The notes: generated from the letters alone by a model not told the origin. A stretch of DNA of 64,000 nt from JABDMH01 sp050298535 (GCA_050298535.1 JBNKUI010000087.1:186001-250000), one strand, 5' to 3'; shown: positions 1 through 7,844, counted from the first letter of the stretch. Made by a program: numbers and translations.

Positions 1-1029
1 GCAAATGCCGGAAAGAATGTCGGCGACGCCATCAGAAAACTAAGAGATGAGAACCCCGAAATGACAAATCTGGTATTTGACCTTAGAGATAATGGAGGGG
101 GATACTTGCGTGAAGCAGTAAGCATCAGTAATCTATTTATCCCACGCAATGAAGTCGTAGTGACTACCAAAGGAAAGGTTCGTGATCGGGATCGTAGTTA
201 TAAAACAATGAATGAGCCGCTTGTGCCAGACATGCCAGTAGTTATCCTGACAAACAAATGGACGGCTTCAGCATCAGAGATTGTAAGTGGCGTAGTGCAA
301 GATCTGGATCGCGGTGTAATACTGGGAGATAAGACTTACGGGAAGGGTCTGGTCCAGAACACAGTGGACCTGGACTATAATTCAAAACTTAAACTTACTA
401 CCGCAAAGTATTATATACCGAGTGGGCGATGCATACAAAGCGTGAGCTACTCTGATGGTGAGCCAATTGAAGTGCCAGATGATCAGAAAGCTGAGTTTCG
501 GACGGTAGGAGGTAGAATTGTTTTGGATGGTGGCGGAATCATCCCAGATGTGAGAATTGATGAATCTGAGGAAACTTCTATTATCAGATTTCTTCAGGAA
601 AACAATTTAATCTTTGATTATGCTACGAAGTATCATCAAGAGCATGCTGAAATACCCAATGCTGTTGATTTTCAATTTGAAGATTTTAAAGAGTTCGTTG
701 ATTTTATACACGAGAAAAACATTGCCTTTAAAACCAAAACTGAGAAGGTGATTGACGACCTAATGGCAGCAGCAGAAGCTGATCATTTTGATCAGTTTAT
801 GGATGAACATATTTCGCAGATTCAAAAGAGCATTGAGCAGGAGAAAGCAGACGATCTTGAGGAAAACAAGGATCGGATCATTGATCTTCTCGAGACGGAA
901 ATCGTCAGTAGATATTATTACCAGACCGGCAAGACAGAAAAATCACTTAGAAATGATCGTGAGATTCAAATGGCACTTGATATTTTGAGTGACCATGAAG
1001 AATACCGATCGTATCTTCGTAAAAAATGA
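1..1029 (+). CDS. C-terminal processing protease (S41 family), 5' truncated
   Basis: The reading frame is open from base 1, so the gene starts before the window; the PDZ region and N-terminus are missing. What remains has the S41 core: an LRDNGGG strand, then the nucleophile in TASASE (Ser codon at 268-270) and the general-base Lys in YGKGLVQ (codon at 343-345). They are 25 residues apart, as in known CtpA/tail-specific proteases. A long, charged, helical C-terminal extension (about 160 residues) follows, common in the Bacteroidota members. Likely a periplasmic protease acting on exported protein C-termini; the substrate cannot be read from the sequence. tsaB follows after 50 bases. Confidence 0.9.
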   Translation, partial: ANAGKNVGDAIRKLRDENPEMTNLVFDLRDNGGGYLREAVSISNLFIPRNEVVVTTKGKVRDRDRSYKTMNEPLVPDMPVVILTNKWTASASEIVSGVVQDLDRGVILGDKTYGKGLVQNTVDLDYNSKLKLTTAKYYIPSGRCIQSVSYSDGEPIEVPDDQKAEFRTVGGRIVLDGGGIIPDVRIDESEETSIIRFLQENNLIFDYATKYHQEHAEIPNAVDFQFEDFKEFVDFIHEKNIAFKTKTEKVIDDLMAAAEADHFDQFMDEHISQIQKSIEQEKADDLEENKDRIIDLLETEIVSRYYYQTGKTEKSLRNDREIQMALDILSDHEEYRSYLRKK

Positions 1030-1079
1030 AGGTAAGAGTATTATTCCTGGTTATCACACACGATGTTCTATAGTATTAT

Positions 1080-1772
1080 ATGTCTAGTATCAGGTTATGT
1101 ATTGAGACTACAGGACCCGTCTGTTCTGTAGCAATCGCAAATGGAAGCAAATTATTAGCACTTAAGGAAATCACGGAACCATTCCAGCATGCTTCTCAAA
1201 TTACCTTTCTGATAGATCAATGTCTGCAGGCAGCAGGTATTATGCTTGAGGATCTTGAGGCCGTTGTTCTTAGCGAAGGGCCCGGTTCATACACGGGTCT
1301 ACGAGTAGGTGCAAGCGCTGCTAAAGGTCTCTGTTATGGCCAGGATATTCCCCTGATTGGAGTCAATACCTTACTTGCGCTCGCATCGGGTATGAACGAA
1401 AAGACCAAAAGTTTGAGCCCATCTTTGCTCTGCCCAATGATTGATGCCCGAAGAATGGAAGTATTTGCGGCCCTTTATGACCGGGATTTGAACGAAATAG
1501 TGCCTGCTGGCGCTTTTACATTGAACGAATCGTTTACAAGTATGATTAATAAACGAGACGGATATGTAGTTTTTGGTGGTGACGGGGCTCAAAAGTTTAT
1601 GGATAATTTTAAAGGTAAAATGTATAAATATTGCTCAATAAGACCCTCCGCAGCGTATTTAATCGACCTTTCCGAAATTAAGTTTCAAACCGAAGAATTT
1701 TCTGACATAACTTTTTTCAAGCCAAAATATTTAAAACCCCCTCATATTACAACTCCTAAAAAAGTCTTATAG
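1080..1772 (+). CDS. tsaB: tRNA threonylcarbamoyladenosine biosynthesis protein TsaB
   Basis: A 230-residue protein of the ASKHA/YeaZ family. It has the N-terminal IETTG strand and the diagnostic GPGSYTGLR loop near residue 67, followed by a helix with KGLCYG. TsaB is the non-catalytic partner of TsaD in making t6A37 on ANN-decoding tRNAs in the cytoplasm. The C-terminus ends with the family's F.PKYLKPP element, so the gene looks complete. It follows the S41 protease gene on the same strand with a 50-base gap and may be cotranscribed with it. A TAnnTTTG promoter for the next gene lies just after its stop. Confidence 0.93.
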   Translation: MSSIRLCIETTGPVCSVAIANGSKLLALKEITEPFQHASQITFLIDQCLQAAGIMLEDLEAVVLSEGPGSYTGLRVGASAAKGLCYGQDIPLIGVNTLLALASGMNEKTKSLSPSLLCPMIDARRMEVFAALYDRDLNEIVPAGAFTLNESFTSMINKRDGYVVFGGDGAQKFMDNFKGKMYKYCSIRPSAAYLIDLSEIKFQTEEFSDITFFKPKYLKPPHITTPKKVL

Positions 1773-1785
1773 CGCAGATTATCTG

Positions 1786-1816
1786 TTGTTTATATATTTA
1801 GATTTATTTAAATTTG
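1786..1816 (+). promoter_or_regulatory. Bacteroidota-type promoter of the first ArsR-like gene
   Basis: TTG at 1786-1788, a 20-base spacer, then TAAATTTG at 1809-1816. This is a full match to the Bacteroidota housekeeping sigma consensus (-33 TTG, -7 TAnnTTTG). Transcription would start near 1822, giving a leader of about 110 bases before the ATG at 1935. Confidence 0.6.
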
Positions 1817-1934
1817 TTGTGTGTTCAGTGCATGTCCCTTCCCCTTGATTCATGAGCACTTTAACACATTACGATTTTTGGTACAGTTTTCGATGTTGAA
1901 TAGCGGATTCCAAAAATTGTAAAACAACTTAGAT

Positions 1935-2273
1935 ATGAGAAAGCAGAAGAACGAAAATGTCACTCTAAAGCATGGGAAAAAAGACATACTTCTCGATTAT
2001 GCTGAACTGCGGAAAGCTGTCCTCGTACTAAGAGCAGTCAATCATAAGCTTAGGCAAAGGATTATTGATCTCTTAGAGGAAGGGGAGTCGATGACAGTAA
2101 CCGACATTTACATAAAACTTCGATTGGAACAATCAGTTGCTTCACAGCATCTGGCTATTTTACGTCGAGCTGGCGTAGTAAAAACTGAACGACAGGGCAA
2201 ATTCATCTACTATTCATTAGATAAAGATCGACTTGCTCAAATTTCTAGGTTAGTAGAAGAGCTTGCTGTTTAA
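1935..2273 (+). CDS. ArsR-family winged-helix transcriptional regulator (copy 1)
   Basis: A 112-residue protein with a single winged helix-turn-helix. The recognition region reads LEQSVASQHLAILRRAG (about residues 74-90) and is followed by the wing KTERQGKFIYYSL. The ArsR metal-site motif ELCVCDL is absent and there are no cysteines, so the effector is unknown. It resembles the neighbouring regulator at 2477 closely in the HTH and wing, suggesting tandem duplication. It is probably monocistronic: its own TAnnTTTG promoter lies upstream and a strong terminator (2362-2397) follows. No obvious target operon adjoins it. Confidence 0.85.
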   Translation: MRKQKNENVTLKHGKKDILLDYAELRKAVLVLRAVNHKLRQRIIDLLEEGESMTVTDIYIKLRLEQSVASQHLAILRRAGVVKTERQGKFIYYSLDKDRLAQISRLVEELAV

Positions 2274-2361
2274 TAATTCAAATCAGAATGCGTTTGATAT
2301 CAAGTAATTATACACTTTGACTGTAGTTTTACTGTAACTAAATTCCTAGGAAAGATTTAAG

Positions 2362-2397
2362 ATGCTGTAAGTGGTAACACATTACAGCATTTTTTTA
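2362..2397 (+). terminator. Rho-independent terminator after ArsR copy 1
   Basis: A perfect 9-bp inverted repeat: ATGCTGTAA (2362-2370) and TTACAGCAT (2382-2390), with an 11-base loop, directly followed by seven T (2391-2397). Confidence 0.85.
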
Positions 2398-2406
2398 TGC
2401 GTAACC

Positions 2407-2437
2407 TTGTATATAAATTATTTTTAATGCATATTTG
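2407..2437 (+). promoter_or_regulatory. Probable promoter of the second ArsR-like gene
   Basis: TTG at 2407-2409, a 20-base spacer, then CATATTTG at 2430-2437 (7 of 8 to TAnnTTTG). It sits immediately after the terminator of the first regulator gene and about 40 bases before the ATG at 2477. Confidence 0.5.
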
Positions 2438-2476
2438 CTTTTGACTAAGGCTTTTCAAACTAAGAAACACTACACT

Positions 2477-2785
2477 ATGAACAGAACTAAGGTTACGTTC
2501 AATCACGATCAATTGAACATGTCTTGTGAGATCGTGCGTGCACTAGCACATCCTCTACGATTAAAGATTCTCGAATTTATCGATCGAAATCACAAGATTA
2601 ACGTAAACAAGATTTACAACACGCTACGTATTGAGCAATCAATTACCTCTCAGCACCTTCGCATTTTGAGATTGGCGGGACTAGTACACGCTGAGAGAGA
2701 CGGTAAGTTTATACACTATTCCGTGAACTATCCCAAAGTGGAGATTGCACAAGTGGCCATCGATCACTTCTACGGACGTCCATAA
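2477..2785 (+). CDS. ArsR-family winged-helix transcriptional regulator (copy 2)
   Basis: A 102-residue protein. I start it at the ATG at 2477; the frame extends upstream only to a TTG that overlaps the predicted -7 element. The HTH reads LRIEQSITSQHLRILRLAG and the wing is AERDGKFIHYSV, very close to copy 1 and almost superimposable on it. It has one cysteine near the N-terminus but no CxC metal site. The N-terminal segment (ALAHPLRLKILEFI) is the usual ArsR dimer helix. It is convergent with lspA, with 24 bases between them. Targets and effector are unknown. Confidence 0.87.
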   Translation: MNRTKVTFNHDQLNMSCEIVRALAHPLRLKILEFIDRNHKINVNKIYNTLRIEQSITSQHLRILRLAGLVHAERDGKFIHYSVNYPKVEIAQVAIDHFYGRP

Positions 2786-2809
2786 AATGCATCGTATAGG
2801 TTAGAAGTT

Positions 2810-3496
2810 CTACTCTTCCTCGGTATGATCAGCAATAGGCTCCTGAACGGGGGCCAGGTGCTTCTTTTTGGCTAATTCATCATTTTTGAAGAATCCTCTT
2901 TGAAATAAGAGGAGGCTCATGATACCAACACTAATGGACGAGTCTGCAATATTGAAGACAGGCTTAAAGAATTGGAATCGTTCACCACCCCAAAAGGGCA
3001 CCCATTCGGGCAGAAAGGTGTCGACCATGGGAAAATAGAGCATATCTACTACTTTACCATGGAGAAAGCTCGCATACCCACCTTCGGATGGGAACATTTC
3101 TGCCAAACCGCCATGATAGGGTGATTCAGAAAAAATGATTCCATAAAAGGCACTGTCTAGTATGTTGCCTATGGCACCTGCTAGAATCAGGGAGAAACAA
3201 ATCAGAACGCCCATGTTCTGACCTGTTTGAATCAATCTTTTTAGAAAATAAATGAGAAAGCCAACGGCTCCAATTCGAAAAAGACTCAGCGCCAATTTAC
3301 CGATCTTACCTCCAAGGGAAAGTCCAAATGCCATCCCATTGTTCTCGACAAAGTGGATATAGGCCCAATCGGCTCCAAAAATAGATAACTGATCACCATA
3401 CTGCATGTTGGTCTTGACCCAGATTTTGGATAACTGGTCAATGATCAGAATTAGGATGACCAGTGCCGTCAGTTTTTGAGAAGCAGTGAATTTCAA
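2810..3496 (-). CDS. lspA: Lipoprotein signal peptidase LspA
   Basis: A 228-residue inner-membrane aspartyl protease that removes signal peptides from diacylglyceryl-prolipoproteins. Four hydrophobic segments are visible. The two catalytic Asp lie in the conserved motifs GNILDS (D114) and FNIADSS (D185). The loop between them is about 40 residues longer than in E. coli, as often seen in Bacteroidota. The N-terminal IIDQLSK element is also conserved. The polar C-terminal tail is not conserved in the family. It follows the DksA-like gene with a 50-base gap and is probably cotranscribed with it. Confidence 0.95.
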   Translation of the reverse strand: MKFTASQKLTALVILILIIDQLSKIWVKTNMQYGDQLSIFGADWAYIHFVENNGMAFGLSLGGKIGKLALSLFRIGAVGFLIYFLKRLIQTGQNMGVLICFSLILAGAIGNILDSAFYGIIFSESPYHGGLAEMFPSEGGYASFLHGKVVDMLYFPMVDTFLPEWVPFWGGERFQFFKPVFNIADSSISVGIMSLLLFQRGFFKNDELAKKKHLAPVQEPIADHTEEE

Positions 3497-3546
3497 GAAT
3501 AATCTAATTTCTTACCAACGTATACAACACTGATCGCACCTAAATG

Positions 3547-3918
3547 TTATCGATTTTGTTTCGCACCTATACTAAGGGTTGCATGTGGTACTGCTCGCAA
3601 GCGTTCTTTGGATATTAGTTTTCCTGTAGCTCGGCACACCCCATACACCTTATTCTTAATGCGAATCTTGGCGTTTTCCAGATGTTTAATTAAGTTTTGT
3701 TGTCGAACTGCCATGTTAGTGAGTCTTTCACTTTCCAGCGAACCTATACCATCATCCAGTCCTTTAACTTTTGAATCGGGATTGTCAGCCAATTCCTCAA
3801 GTTGATTCCGATAGAAGTCTAATTGATCCTGAGCCTTCGCTAACTTGGCGTCGATCAAGGCATCAAACTCTTTCAGCTCTTCGTCAGAATAGCGTGTTTT
3901 TTCTAATGTGTTTGCCAT
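3547..3918 (-). CDS. DksA/TraR-family protein lacking the zinc finger
   Basis: A 123-residue protein with an N-terminal coiled coil (about residues 10-90, acidic and Leu-rich) and the DksA-type C-terminal element YGVCRATGKLISKERLRAVP. Only one cysteine remains of the usual four zinc ligands. Bacteroidota homologues commonly show this. DksA proteins bind in the RNA polymerase secondary channel and modulate transcription with ppGpp; whether this one does so is inferred. The tight link to lspA is a common arrangement in the phylum. A perfect TAGCTTTG -7 element lies upstream. Confidence 0.85.
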   Translation of the reverse strand: MANTLEKTRYSDEELKEFDALIDAKLAKAQDQLDFYRNQLEELADNPDSKVKGLDDGIGSLESERLTNMAVRQQNLIKHLENAKIRIKNKVYGVCRATGKLISKERLRAVPHATLSIGAKQNR

Positions 3919-3943
3919 GTCGTTTGATTTTGAAAAGTGAGTG

Positions 3944-3951
3944 CAAAGCTA
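3944..3951 (-). promoter_or_regulatory. -7 element upstream of the DksA-like gene and lspA
   Basis: On the minus strand this reads TAGCTTTG, a full match to TAnnTTTG, 26 bases upstream of the start codon. A TTG occurs upstream at 3967-3965, but the spacing (13) is short of the usual 19-20, so only the -7 half is convincing. Confidence 0.42.
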
Positions 3952-3990
3952 TATAAAATTTTGTCAATTAGTGATTGAAAGAATTTAAAC

Positions 3991-5094
3991 TCACTTTGCT
4001 CCTTCAATGCTTTCATCATCTACCGCATCCGGGTCCTCTTCGACAAGGGCATGTTTCTTCATTGGATTGGCAAGTTCCTGGGCATATCGCTTCCTATTTC
4101 TAAAGATATCCATAGCCATGTAGAGGGCAGATCTGAAGGAAGATGGGCTTGCCAGATTCTTTCCTGCTATTTTAGCGCCAGTTCCATGATCCGGTGATGT
4201 CCGCACGATAGAGAGTCCTGCCGTAAAGTTCACCCCTTTTCCAAAACTAAGGAGCTTGAAAGGTATCAAACCCTGATCGTGATACATAGCTAAAACTGCA
4301 TCAACTTCTCGGTACTGACCTGATCCAAAAAACCCATCTGCAGAATAGGGTCCGACCGCAAGGATGCCCTTCTTCTTACATTCGATAACAGCCGGCCTGA
4401 TTTCAGAATCCTCTTCTTGTCCCAACAACCCATTATCACCGGCATGGGGATTGAGTCCCATCACGGCGATGGTTGGTTTCTCAATGCCAAAGTCCTCCTT
4501 CAAAGTCTGGTTAAGTGCAGATATCTTCTCTATCACCTGTTGCCTGGTTATTTGAACCGCCACTTCTGAAATGGGCAAATGATTAGTCACCACTCCTATA
4601 CGCAATTGATCTGCGACCATGAGCATAAGGCTTTTGGAAGACTGGAACTGTGTAGATAGATACTCCGTATGTCCAGGATAGGAGAACCCGGCGGTAGACA
4701 TGGCATGCTTATCGATAGGAGCCGTTACCAGGACATCGATTAGGCCCCCTTTAAGATCATTCACGGCAGAGTCCAACGCTGTATAAGCAAATTTTCCACT
4801 GTCCTCGTTCGGCGTGCCTAATGTAATGGTGATGTCGTCCGTCCAACAGTTGACTATGTTAATCCTTTCCTCATCCAGTTGACTTGCGGAGGAGATACTT
4901 TGAAACGAAAAGCCGGAAGGTTTGACGATATTCTTGTGATAAGAGACCACTTTTGACGAGCCATAAATGACAGGAACGCAGTATTCTAAAATTCGATCGT
5001 CCTCCAAACCTTTAATAATAACTTCTAGACCAATCCCATTTATATCCCCTGACGATATTCCTACCCGTACCTTTTTCATATGTTCCTTTTTCAA
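3991..5094 (-). CDS. pdxA: 4-hydroxythreonine-4-phosphate dehydrogenase PdxA
   Basis: A 367-residue enzyme of DXP-dependent vitamin B6 synthesis. It oxidises 4-phosphohydroxy-L-threonine using NAD; the product is condensed by PdxJ. The family's metal-binding His residues are in PGHTEYL, NHLPI and MYHDQGLIPFK, and the substrate loop is SPDHGTGAKIAGK. The N-terminus is GISSGDINGIG. An in-frame ATG five codons downstream (5079) is an equally good start. The acidic C-terminal tail (EEDPDAVDDES) is extra. It is divergent from rsmA across a 46-base gap. Confidence 0.94.
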   Translation of the reverse strand: MKKEHMKKVRVGISSGDINGIGLEVIIKGLEDDRILEYCVPVIYGSSKVVSYHKNIVKPSGFSFQSISSASQLDEERINIVNCWTDDITITLGTPNEDSGKFAYTALDSAVNDLKGGLIDVLVTAPIDKHAMSTAGFSYPGHTEYLSTQFQSSKSLMLMVADQLRIGVVTNHLPISEVAVQITRQQVIEKISALNQTLKEDFGIEKPTIAVMGLNPHAGDNGLLGQEEDSEIRPAVIECKKKGILAVGPYSADGFFGSGQYREVDAVLAMYHDQGLIPFKLLSFGKGVNFTAGLSIVRTSPDHGTGAKIAGKNLASPSSFRSALYMAMDIFRNRKRYAQELANPMKKHALVEEDPDAVDDESIEGAK

Positions 5095-5121
5095 GCAAAG
5101 TCGAAGATAGACAAACTATGT

Positions 5122-5129
5122 TATTTTTG
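5122..5129 (+). promoter_or_regulatory. -7 element of rsmA
   Basis: TATTTTTG matches TAnnTTTG fully and lies 11 bases before the rsmA ATG. No TTG is found at the expected -33 position, so this is only a partial promoter match. If real, the leader would be very short. Confidence 0.4.
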
Positions 5130-5140
5130 TTTGACACGTT

Positions 5141-5923
5141 ATGAGAGCAAAGAAAAGTCTGGGACAACACTTTCTGGTTGAGGAGTCAATTGCAGCCAAA
5201 GTTTCCAACTCCATTAAAGACATTCAGGGTGTAAATCAAATACTGGAAGTAGGTCCTGGTAAGGGAATGCTCACCCAGTATCTGGATCAGAAAGAACAAA
5301 CGCTCTGGATGGTAGAAACGGATAAAGATATGATTCCCATCTTACATGAGCGGTTTCCCAATCTCAAAAGTCATCTGATTCATGCTGATTTCCTGCGTTG
5401 GAAACTAGCAGCCCATTTTACTGAACCACTGATTCTGACCGGAAATTTCCCCTACAATATTTCAAGCCAAATCGTATTTAAGATGCTTGAAAACAAGTCA
5501 TTGATTCCTCAGATGGTAGGTATGTTCCAAAAAGAAGTCGGAAAACGAATAGCTGCAGGTCCTGGCAGTAAAACTTATGGTATTCTAAGTGTTCTTGTTC
5601 AGTCCTTCTACCAGGTCGAATACCTTTTTGATGTTGCACCGGGTTGTTTTCAACCACCGCCTAAAGTCGTCTCAGGAGTGTTACGTGTCACTAGAAAGGA
5701 ACAAATAATGATTGAGCCCCATCTTGAAAAACTTTTGTTCCAGGTAGTAAAAATGGCATTCAATCAGCGACGAAAGATGATCAGAAACTCTCTAAAATCA
5801 ATACTACCAACAGCATTCCCTCCAGAACACTCAATGCTTACATTGCGTCCTGAGCAAATCAGGGTAGAAGACTTTATTAATTTAACCTCCGAAATTTCGG
5901 AAGCCCAACAAATATCTGAATAA
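5141..5923 (+). CDS. rsmA: 16S rRNA (A1518/A1519-N6)-dimethyltransferase RsmA (KsgA)
   Basis: A 260-residue SAM-dependent methyltransferase that dimethylates two adjacent adenosines in helix 45 of 16S rRNA late in 30S assembly. The N-terminus has the hallmark KKSLGQHFL. SAM motif I is LEVGPGKGMLT (about residues 35-45), and the catalytic motif IV is NFPYN (about 105-109). The C-terminal helical domain has FNQRRKMIRNSL. The stop codon overlaps the start of the next gene by one base (TAATG), indicating translational coupling with yqeY. Confidence 0.96.
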   Translation: MRAKKSLGQHFLVEESIAAKVSNSIKDIQGVNQILEVGPGKGMLTQYLDQKEQTLWMVETDKDMIPILHERFPNLKSHLIHADFLRWKLAAHFTEPLILTGNFPYNISSQIVFKMLENKSLIPQMVGMFQKEVGKRIAAGPGSKTYGILSVLVQSFYQVEYLFDVAPGCFQPPPKVVSGVLRVTRKEQIMIEPHLEKLLFQVVKMAFNQRRKMIRNSLKSILPTAFPPEHSMLTLRPEQIRVEDFINLTSEISEAQQISE

Positions 5924-6369
5924 TGACATTAGAGGAAAAAATATCAACCGATCTCAAAGCGGCTATGAAAGCAAAGGATCAAGTGGCCATGAGAACACTT
6001 CGTTCAATTAAATCCGCAATTCTCCTAAAGAAAACGGATGGATCCGGAGAAGCCATTGATGAAGCAACAGAAATCAAGATGTTGCAGAAACTCGTTAAGT
6101 CCCGTACAGACTCCCTGACCATATACGAAGAGCAGGGACGTGATGACCTGGCGAAAGTAGAGCGGGAGGAAATTGAGGTCTTGAAAAAATATTTGCCTCA
6201 ACCTTTAGATGAGGACACACTATACGCCATTGTCAACGCAGCTATCCAAGAGGTCGGTGCATCGTCGATGAAAGACATGGGCAAGGTGATGGGTATTGTT
6301 ACTAAAAAAGTGGCAGGAAGGGCAGATGGAAAGCTACTAGCCGGTATCGTAAGATCGGCGCTAAGCTGA
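5923..6369 (+). CDS. GatB/YqeY domain protein
   Basis: A 148-residue stand-alone YqeY-type protein. The N-terminal half is helical (LKAAMKAKDQVAMRTLRSIKS); the C-terminal half is a GatB-tail-like domain ending in KKVAGRADGKLLAGIV. In GatB this domain contacts tRNA during amidotransfer; the function of the free protein is not established. It starts on the last base of rsmA and is convergent with the TrpF-like gene 2 bases downstream. The gene looks complete and of normal family length. Confidence 0.9.
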   Translation: MTLEEKISTDLKAAMKAKDQVAMRTLRSIKSAILLKKTDGSGEAIDEATEIKMLQKLVKSRTDSLTIYEEQGRDDLAKVEREEIEVLKKYLPQPLDEDTLYAIVNAAIQEVGASSMKDMGKVMGIVTKKVAGRADGKLLAGIVRSALS

Positions 6370-6371
6370 GG

Positions 6372-6923
6372 TTAGTCGATCAGTCCAAGATTTTCTAGCA
6401 AGGTGTCGACTTCACTGTAGGATTTATATCCAACTTTTTCTTCAGGACCTCCACCTGCAATAACACCTTTTATCGCTTTTCCATACTTCAACGCGGTTGT
6501 GGTGTCTTCTACAGTATGCACCAGAAACCAACAGTCCGTCATGTCAAGCCACTTGCGGTCCCAGGAAGCGTTGGGGTCAAGAATGAGCCCGGCAATAATT
6601 TCCCGATCAATTAACGCCTCCACATCTTGAACCTCGTGCAACACTAAAAACTTCTTTAAGTGCCCAGGTGCTTCCAGACAATGTTGAACACTATGGAGAA
6701 TCAATCCTTGGATATTGAGCTGCTCATCTGCCGTGGCAACCTGTGATATATCCAGGGGTTCGATCGCCCATGAAACACCCTCTACCCATGATTGAATCTC
6801 AGATAATCTTTGATAAGTAGATGGATTATCGTCTAGTAAATCTAGGGAAATCCAGGTGGGTAAATACGCCGCAAAGTATCGGGCATCGGTGAGATTATTT
6901 ATATTTCTGGCAAACAGCTCCAT
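6372..6923 (-). CDS. TrpF-like (phosphoribosylanthranilate isomerase-like) barrel protein, probably not a true TrpF
   Basis: A 183-residue protein. NINNLTDARYFA near the N-terminus and VIAGGGPE near the C-terminus resemble the first and seventh strand regions of the TrpF barrel, including the phosphate-binding Gly loop. The N-terminal KICG motif with the catalytic Cys is replaced by LFARN, and the protein is about 20 residues shorter than TrpF. The remaining Asp of the LILDP strand may correspond to the second catalytic residue. It is not near other trp genes. I read it as a divergent, perhaps non-isomerase member; function unknown. It is divergent from the ATL gene. Confidence 0.55.
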   Translation of the reverse strand: MELFARNINNLTDARYFAAYLPTWISLDLLDDNPSTYQRLSEIQSWVEGVSWAIEPLDISQVATADEQLNIQGLILHSVQHCLEAPGHLKKFLVLHEVQDVEALIDREIIAGLILDPNASWDRKWLDMTDCWFLVHTVEDTTTALKYGKAIKGVIAGGGPEEKVGYKSYSEVDTLLENLGLID

Positions 6924-6970
6924 GTCAGCACAAAGTTACGCATGTAAGATAAAGTAATAACGGGCAGTAG

Positions 6971-7312
6971 ATGAAGAACAAAGATTATTTTGATTGGGTC
7001 TATCACGTGGTAAAGCAAGTGCCCAGAGGAAGGGTGACAACCTATGGGGCAATCGCAGACTATCTTGCTTTAGGTTCTGCCAGAATGGTGGGCTGGGCCT
7101 TACGCAATCTGAGTGATCCAAAAATTCCTGCGCATCGCGTAGTCAATAGCTCAGGACACCTTACGGGCAGACATCACTTCAAACCACCCTCATTGATGCA
7201 AGAACGTCTGGAAAGAGAAGGTATTGAAGTTATAAACAGTCGGGTCCTACAGCTGAAAGATAAGATGTGGATACCTTCAAAGGAGCTGCCCCTGGATGAT
7301 GTTGACCTGTAA
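6971..7312 (+). CDS. MGMT-family alkyltransferase-like (ATL) DNA-binding protein
   Basis: A 113-residue protein with the helix-turn-helix of O6-alkylguanine-DNA alkyltransferase (GRVTTYGAIADYLA, then the arginine-finger region RMVGWALRN). The reactive-Cys motif PCHRV is replaced by PAHRV, so it cannot accept alkyl groups. Such ATL proteins bind O6-alkylguanine and flag it for nucleotide excision repair. The C-terminal RLEREGIEV is also conserved. It is a free-standing gene between the TrpF-like gene and the small unknown gene, with no operon partner. Confidence 0.88.
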   Translation: MKNKDYFDWVYHVVKQVPRGRVTTYGAIADYLALGSARMVGWALRNLSDPKIPAHRVVNSSGHLTGRHHFKPPSLMQERLEREGIEVINSRVLQLKDKMWIPSKELPLDDVDL

Positions 7313-7481
7313 TACATTTGAAAACACCAAGGAATTGGTCCGTCTACTGTCACAACACTTTTAGATTCCTTTGTATATGAATGAGTTGGAAAAAAATTTT
7401 AACATTTGAAATTTCCAGTCGAAACAATATTATCTCTTTGGCGCCTGTTTATTAGGCAGTTATTTAACCAAAACTTGTTGT

Positions 7482-7718
7482 ATGACGCAAAACTACACAC
7501 TTGATGATTTAGTACGGCTTATTTACAAAGAAGCTTCTACGACAGAGCGTCTCTCGATGGAGATTGATCTTGATCGAGATTACGAACTGCGGGAAGAATT
7601 GAAAAGTCTTCAGTTTGCTGCCAGTCAACTTCCAAAATGCACATTTGCTCCATCGGAGAAAAGCATTAAACACATACTGGAGTATAGCAAGCTATCTGCT
7701 AAACCGATTGAGGCTTAA
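7482..7718 (+). CDS. Small unknown protein (78 aa)
   Basis: A 78-residue, acidic, mainly helical protein with no signal peptide or membrane segment. The N-terminus MTQNYTLDDLVRLIYKE followed by an acidic helix resembles the N-terminal cytoplasmic part of some small Bacteroidota anti-sigma-like proteins, but this is only an impression and I assign no function. It is preceded by a 169-base gap and followed by a very strong terminator at 7741-7790, supporting a real, separately expressed gene. It sits directly upstream of recA, but the terminator separates the two. Confidence 0.7.
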   Translation: MTQNYTLDDLVRLIYKEASTTERLSMEIDLDRDYELREELKSLQFAASQLPKCTFAPSEKSIKHILEYSKLSAKPIEA

Positions 7719-7740
7719 AAGGTAAGTAAAACTAAATCAT

Positions 7741-7790
7741 AAGCCCTTAAGAGTAGAATAGAGATACTCTTAAGGGCTTTTTCTTTTCTA
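7741..7790 (+). terminator. Strong rho-independent terminator between the 78-aa gene and recA
   Basis: A perfect 15-bp inverted repeat (7741-7755 with 7765-7779), a 9-base loop, and a T-rich tail (7778-7790, interrupted by single Cs). The stem ends in AAGCCC/GGGCTT. It insulates recA from upstream transcription. Confidence 0.92.
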
Positions 7791-7814
7791 GGACTTACAT
7801 ATCTTATATTATCA

Positions 7815-7822
7815 TATATTTG
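7815..7822 (+). promoter_or_regulatory. -7 element of the recA promoter
   Basis: TATATTTG matches TAnnTTTG and lies 22 bases before the recA ATG, just after the upstream terminator. The -33 region has only TTA (7795-7797) instead of TTG. I see no SOS-box palindrome here. Confidence 0.5.
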
Positions 7823-7844
7823 TTAGTTCTTAATTAATTGAGCT

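Noticed and set aside
6936..7121. 61-codon minus-strand frame over the ATL gene
   Set aside because: Antisense shadow of a well-supported gene.
7433..7440. TCTCTTTG as promoter of the 78-aa gene
   Set aside because: Only 7 of 8 to TAnnTTTG, and the nearest TTG is 24 bases upstream, longer than normal.
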